NCBI RefSeq assembly: GCF_036669915.1
Contig: NC_089318.1
Span: 11,619,071-11,683,070, forward strand
Reading direction: 5' to 3'
Source of the DNA: Pocillopora verrucosa
Taxonomy: Eukaryota > Cnidaria > Anthozoa > Scleractinia > Pocilloporidae
DNA: 64,000 nt
The notes under the pieces are model-generated. The model was not told where the DNA came from and searched no databases. It saw only the letters and a program-made list of their open reading frames with translations. How positions within the stretch are numbered: position 1 is the first letter of the stretch; every line of letters starts with the position of its first letter. Shown here in pieces: positions 60,039 through 64,000 of this stretch. The position numbers were made by a program, and so were the translations under genes.

Positions 60039-62135
60039 CTAGGAGGGTTGAGTTTTTCCTTCAGTCTGTGAACTTTCCTCTCCTGCTGACAAAGACTTGT
60101 TGTTTAACTCTTCCTGTAACAAACAAAAGTCATTCCCATCAGGAACTTTTAATGAATTTTGGAAAAGTTCCTCTTTGTATTCAAATTGCTCATCTGAATA
60201 ATCAGCTTCTTGGGAAGGAAAGGAAGTAGAATTCTTTACTGTGGTTTTCTCTGATACTTGAGACACTGCTGGTTTGTTAGAATCATGATCATTTGGCAAA
60301 ACTTCAATGTCATGCCAGTTAACATTTTCTGTCTTCTTTGGATCAGTGTAGCAATGATTAGAAGGACCTGTTTCCACTTGCTCTGCTTCAGAGGGCTTGC
60401 ATGAAAGCTGTTGGATTTTGCTGCTCAGATATCTATCTTCCCCACTGTAGTATTCCCAATTAAAAAGAAGGTCTCTGCCAGTAAACTCACTTTCATCTGG
60501 ATCAAAAATCACACTGTTGCTCCTGAGGCTTGGGGCTCCTTCTATACCAGAATCGTCATCACTTTCAGGAAGGCAAAACACATTGAAGCTGTGGGATCGC
60601 CCATAAGGCACATCTTGGCTCAGGTTAGTATCACCCTGGAGATTTTCAGGACTGCTACTTGCACGTGACTTGATAGGGTATGAGTTGAGTTTGGCAGTTT
60701 CCTTCTGTGTGATGGGTCTCTTATCGAGGATCAGCTTCTTACCTTTAAAGTAAGACAGGACAACAATCCTGTAGGGCTTCACTCTCGTAAAAGGGTTTCC
60801 AGCAACTGTCAGGTACTTCAGATGGGAAATCAAACATAACTTAGAAATTTCCCTCACAACATGGATTTGATTGTGACTCAGATTCAATTCAATGAGTCCA
60901 ATGAGACAGTCTAATCCATTGACTGTCTCAAGATTGTTGTAGCTGACATCAAGTGACTTGAGGTTTGACAGTTCTCTTGGCATTCCTGTGATGAAGTGGA
61001 TGTTGTTGTGAGACATATTCAGATATACGAGACTTGGGCAACATAACTGTTGTACATCCAAATGAACAAATTCGTTATAGCTGACATCTAGATTTTGTAA
61101 GACAGGCAAGAGTTTAAGAGAGGCATCCAATGCTGCCAGTTTGTTGTGTGTTACAGTGAGAGTCGTAAGCTGACACCATGGTTGAACAACTATTCGGTTT
61201 TGCATCAACCTTGCTGTTGTAACACTTCTCCATGACTCTGCAGGACCTTTTATTTTGGGTGCTAGACGCTTCTCAGTGGCACAGTCTACAAGGAGCTCTT
61301 TTAAGGTGGTCAAACAGTATCTGGTTGTCAGATTTGTAATCTGTGCTTGAACTTTTGACATATTGTTTATAAGTGTCAATGGGCAGCCATCAATTATCAG
61401 ACTGCTTAGAGACCTAAACAAGGAAATATCAAATTCCAGATGACTAGAAAGCTCTTGTGAACTTGTAGCCTTGTTCAAAATACTACTAACACACAGTGAT
61501 TTCAGCTGATATATAAAATCATATAGATTTCCTAGATCTCCAGAATCTGCCTCGTCTACTGCATTAGTCGGTTTCGGTAACTTTAGCTGCCGCGTTAAAC
61601 AGTAAAGCTGAGTAGGTACAAAAGTGAAACTTTCTCCCTTGGCCAACACTTCCTCACCCCTTTGAGACAAATCCTTCGCTAGGGCATTTGTCACAGCCAT
61701 GACATCGTGCCTTTGGACCTCTAAGAACTCAACAATTTCAGGAGAACTCGACACGTAGGTACTACTGTTCACTAGTCGCTGCAGGTAATGTTCTAATGCT
61801 GCTTTCCTCTTCTCAAGAACCGACAATGCCATATTTGATATAAGCTTTTTCGGTGGTAACATATCCTTAGGGATGCCGTAAAGTTTTACCAGTTTTTTGT
61901 GGAGTTCATCAAATTCTCTGTACCTCCGAAACACGAACCAGTGATTGGACTTAGTCATTACATCGATTTTGTACAGTGCATGAGGTGAGGGATGTGTTCT
62001 TTGCCATACTTCCCTAATGACGACATGTTTGATTGAAGGAGACGAGTCACTTTCGCTATCAGACCTCAGTCGTCCACGATCCTTTCTCCATAAAGCACTC
62101 CCGGCTGGAGGAAGGAAACCTTTCAATGAAGTCAT
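60039..62135 (-). CDS. NISCH: Nischarin-like protein (PX domain plus leucine-rich repeats)
   Basis: A 698-residue frame in one exon. The first ATG (62135) gives MTSLKGFLPP; the frame extends two codons further upstream without another ATG. A PX domain spans about 35-150 with FRRYREFDELH and LPPKKL, which in this family bind phosphoinositides on endosomes. A linker (about 150-310) precedes five or so leucine-rich repeats at about 325-455 (LQNLDVSYNEF, LVYLNMSHNNI, LKSLDVSYNNL, LIELNLSHNQI, LKYLTVAGNPF). The Ser/acid-rich C-terminal 200 residues lack a clear domain. Human nischarin is about 1500 residues and binds integrin alpha5, PAK and Rab14; the long vertebrate C-terminus is absent here. 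PX followed by LRRs makes the assignment firm. The lack of introns is unusual and should be weighed against a retrocopy. Confidence 0.92.
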   Translation of the reverse strand: MTSLKGFLPPAGSALWRKDRGRLRSDSESDSSPSIKHVVIREVWQRTHPSPHALYKIDVMTKSNHWFVFRRYREFDELHKKLVKLYGIPKDMLPPKKLISNMALSVLEKRKAALEHYLQRLVNSSTYVSSSPEIVEFLEVQRHDVMAVTNALAKDLSQRGEEVLAKGESFTFVPTQLYCLTRQLKLPKPTNAVDEADSGDLGNLYDFIYQLKSLCVSSILNKATSSQELSSHLEFDISLFRSLSSLIIDGCPLTLINNMSKVQAQITNLTTRYCLTTLKELLVDCATEKRLAPKIKGPAESWRSVTTARLMQNRIVVQPWCQLTTLTVTHNKLAALDASLKLLPVLQNLDVSYNEFVHLDVQQLCCPSLVYLNMSHNNIHFITGMPRELSNLKSLDVSYNNLETVNGLDCLIGLIELNLSHNQIHVVREISKLCLISHLKYLTVAGNPFTRVKPYRIVVLSYFKGKKLILDKRPITQKETAKLNSYPIKSRASSSPENLQGDTNLSQDVPYGRSHSFNVFCLPESDDDSGIEGAPSLRSNSVIFDPDESEFTGRDLLFNWEYYSGEDRYLSSKIQQLSCKPSEAEQVETGPSNHCYTDPKKTENVNWHDIEVLPNDHDSNKPAVSQVSEKTTVKNSTSFPSQEADYSDEQFEYKEELFQNSLKVPDGNDFCLLQEELNNKSLSAGEESSQTEGKTQPS

Positions 62136-62351
62136 TCCCACTAATTAAAACGAACTATGTATTCTTGCCTAGATTTTTGTAAAACAAATTCGCCCAAGTG
62201 ATGTTTATATGATTTCTGTTTGAGAACAAAATGATTCCCATGACTCTCACAAAGCTTCAGTTCTTTTTCACTCAGGCCCAGACTTTCTCGTCAGTAACCC
62301 AAGTAGTCTTACATAAAGTATCATTCTCTTCATCTCTTCTCGGGTTTACGA
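62136..62351. promoter_or_regulatory. Compact bidirectional promoter region, nischarin-like gene and PYROXD1
   Basis: Only 216 bases separate the two start codons, which face away from each other. Both 5' UTRs and core promoters must fit here or overlap, unless an upstream non-coding exon exists. No clear TATA box was seen. Confidence 0.6.
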
Positions 62352-62628
62352 ATGGCCTCCTGCCACACTAGGAAAGAGTTTACCTTTGTGATTATTGGAG
62401 GAGGCATCTCTGGAGTGTCATGTGTAGAATACTTGTCATCGTTATGTTCAGAAGAAACAATCGCTCTTATAACAGCTACAGATATAGTCAAAGCGACTTG
62501 CAACCTTAAGAAGTTCGGCAGAACACTAGAGGAATTCGATGTAGAGGAGAGATCAGCTTCTTTACTGTTTGAACAGAGTCCTAATGTTGTAAGCATACAG
62601 TCAGTTGTCGTTGGTGTTCATCCTCAAG
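62352..62628 (+). CDS. PYROXD1: PYROXD1 first coding exon (partial)
   Basis: The exon encodes MASCHTRKEFTFVIIGGGIS and on: a Rossmann FAD-binding start with GGGISG, a helix, then EETIALITATDIVKAT and the family-typical EEFDVEERSASLL. PYROXD1 is a nuclear and cytoplasmic pyridine nucleotide-disulfide reductase that lacks the usual redox cysteines; it protects the tRNA ligase RTCB by NAD(P)H oxidation. About 92 of roughly 500 residues are here. The exon end is uncertain: possible donors lie at 62629 (GTGCGT), 62633 (GTATGT) and 62637 (GTAAGG). No second exon was recognised before 64000, so the first intron exceeds 1.3 kb. It stands head to head with the nischarin-like gene. Confidence 0.84.
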
Positions 62629-62859
62629 GTGCGTATGTAAGGTGATATTAGAAAATATATCTACCATCTATGTGCATTACAGTAAAACGTGTACTTAATT
62701 TAACGTTTCAGTCCCAGCCACATGTAATTTTTAAACAGCTCTATTTCTATCCTTAACATTAATTAAGGAAGACCAAGTAATCGAACAAGTTTGCTGTTCG
62801 TTTACACGTGGGTTTCCCTGTTAGTTTGAATTTTGAGGTGATAGGATAAAACGCGGTTT

Positions 62860-63763
62860 TCAGTTACTAAAACAAGGAATGACCCTAAATGACCTAAAAC
62901 GACTAAAAATGACCTTTAGGGACCTCTAAAATGTCCCAAAACGACCTAAAATGACCTTGACTTTGCGGTGCTGACAAAATCTGGATCGGACTGGATTGGA
63001 CGGGATTGGATCATGGATCAAATCTCAGACTAGATCACGAATCAGATCACGGACCAGATCACAGATCTGATCTTGGATCATGGATTAGATCATGTAAAAT
63101 AAAATTAGAATTTTTGCGTGACAAGTCAAAATAAATTCTGTGTGACAAAATAGAGTGTAGGTCCCTCTGGGAGTTTTTTTTCACCCAAAACCCCCATTTA
63201 GTCACTTTCACAGCTGTGTCAAGGAGTGTTGTGTAGTGCCACCATGGATGAAGGCAAGCAAGAGGTATGTATCATTTTATCATTAAGGTAAGAAAAACGT
63301 GATACAATCCACAGTTGCTTCTTGAAGTCCTCGGGCTTCCTCTATTGCTGGCGCATGAGGCACATTTGAAGCTGTAGTTGGCAAATTGGTTGACCTTAGT
63401 ACTCCACATTGCAAACTCAAGTCTTGGGTGCTATTTGAGATGCGTGACCTCCTAATTGCTGCTCAGATCAAAGACAAACTAGAAAAAATTTTGAAAAACC
63501 GTCTGAATTTTTGACAAAACCCAAAAACCAAATGCTAAACCAGGTAAAATCTGCAACTGGAAATGAACAATTAAATCCAATCCTGTCTGGTCCAATCTAG
63601 ATTTTGTCGACACTGCATTGTCCACATAACTCAGGGTCGTATTAGGTTATTTTGTGTCATTTTAGAAATCACTCAAGGTCATTTTATGTCATTTTATGTC
63701 ATTTTAGATCATTTTAAGTCATTTTAGGTCATTTTAGGTCAATCCTTGTTTAATTGACTACCA
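62860..63763. mobile_element. Foldback element with long decamer-rich inverted arms, in PYROXD1 intron 1
   Basis: The left arm starts about AAACAAGGAATGACC (62869) and runs through repeats of AAAATGACCT to GACAAAATCTGGATCGGAC and GGGATTGGAT (about 63010). The right arm is the inverse: ATCCAATCCTGTCTGG, ATTTTGTCGACACTGC, then GGTCATTTTAGGTCATTTTAGG and CCTTGTTT (ending about 63752). Arms are about 150-190 bases with different numbers of the decamer. The ~550-base centre has no protein of note. A non-autonomous foldback transposon is the best reading. Confidence 0.75.
63007..63094. repeat. GATC-rich degenerate tandem repeat
   Basis: About nine GATC/GATT-centred units in 88 bases, such as GGATCATGGATC, AGATCACGAATC, AGATCACGGACC and AGATCACAGATC, spaced by roughly 10-12 bases. 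It lies at the inner edge of the left arm of the foldback element and is not mirrored on the right. Confidence 0.7.
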
Positions 63764-64000
63764 ATAAAATGCACACTCTATCAAATCCCTTCATTTATGA
63801 CTTGCATGTTAATGTGTCAGGTTGAATGAACTCCGTTGTTTAATGATCTAACAGTGTTTACTCAATGAAAATACGCTCAGTTAACATAGCCTAAAACTAA
63901 CAAGATTGACTTTACCCTCATAGGGATCTGTGATAGAGAGTTTGTCAAAAAAGAGAAAGATTCCCTTTTTTTGTCCTTTTGAAATGAGACTTTTTGTAGG

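Noticed and set aside
62136-62141. Nischarin-like start two codons further upstream
   Set aside because: The first in-frame codon there is GTG on the minus strand, not ATG. The first ATG is at 62135.
1-64000. CRISPR arrays, operons, tRNA or rRNA genes
   Set aside because: The window is intron-bearing animal DNA. The tandem repeats seen are minisatellites or microsatellites without spacers, and no cloverleaf-type or rRNA sequence was recognised by eye.

Overview
The window is nuclear DNA from an animal. Genes are split by short, AT-rich GT-AG introns, codon use is eukaryotic, and all recognisable products are metazoan families. The density, compact introns and many short foldback elements suggest an invertebrate, most likely an anthozoan cnidarian such as a coral. 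That placement is inference; no taxon marker is present.

Layout, left to right: (1) the 3' third of TTC27 (+, 219-4790); (2) DNA polymerase kappa as one uninterrupted exon (+, 6658-8925); (3) a two-exon TWIK-like two-pore-domain K+ channel (+, 10693-14179); (4) a stretch with a decayed, unidentified coding-like segment (-, about 14836-15660); (5) a tandem-C2 synaptotagmin-like gene (-, 24776 down to 17342) with two possible first exons; (6) the Holliday-junction/fork nuclease MUS81 in 18 exons (+, 25760-38510), head to head with (5); (7) a giant gene (-, 53762 down to 40263) encoding about 3391 residues: signal peptide, one membrane helix, a PDZ domain and a very long AHNAK/periaxin-like repetitive tail from one 9.1-kb exon; (8) a gene-poor 6-kb stretch with a dead non-LTR retrotransposon; (9) a nischarin-like PX-LRR gene as a single exon (-, 62135 down to 60039), 216 bp head to head with (10) the first exon of PYROXD1 (+, 62352 onward), whose intron carries a ~0.9-kb foldback element.

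Exon structures were assembled by hand from splice sites and reading phase. The splice-assembled models for MUS81, the channel, the synaptotagmin-like gene, the PDZ giant and the TTC27 fragment all stay in frame through every junction. The genes do not form a pathway; POLK and MUS81 both act in DNA damage tolerance or repair, but nothing suggests functional clustering.

The most unusual content is the PDZ/AHNAK-like membrane protein. Its ~180-residue repeat carries a basic cluster followed by a CxxC pair, and a ~1.1-kb block within it occurs twice, almost identical, exactly 2688 bp apart. Also notable are two large intronless genes among intron-rich neighbours, a GC-AG intron in MUS81, loss of most calcium ligands in the synaptotagmin-like protein, and several foldback element families.
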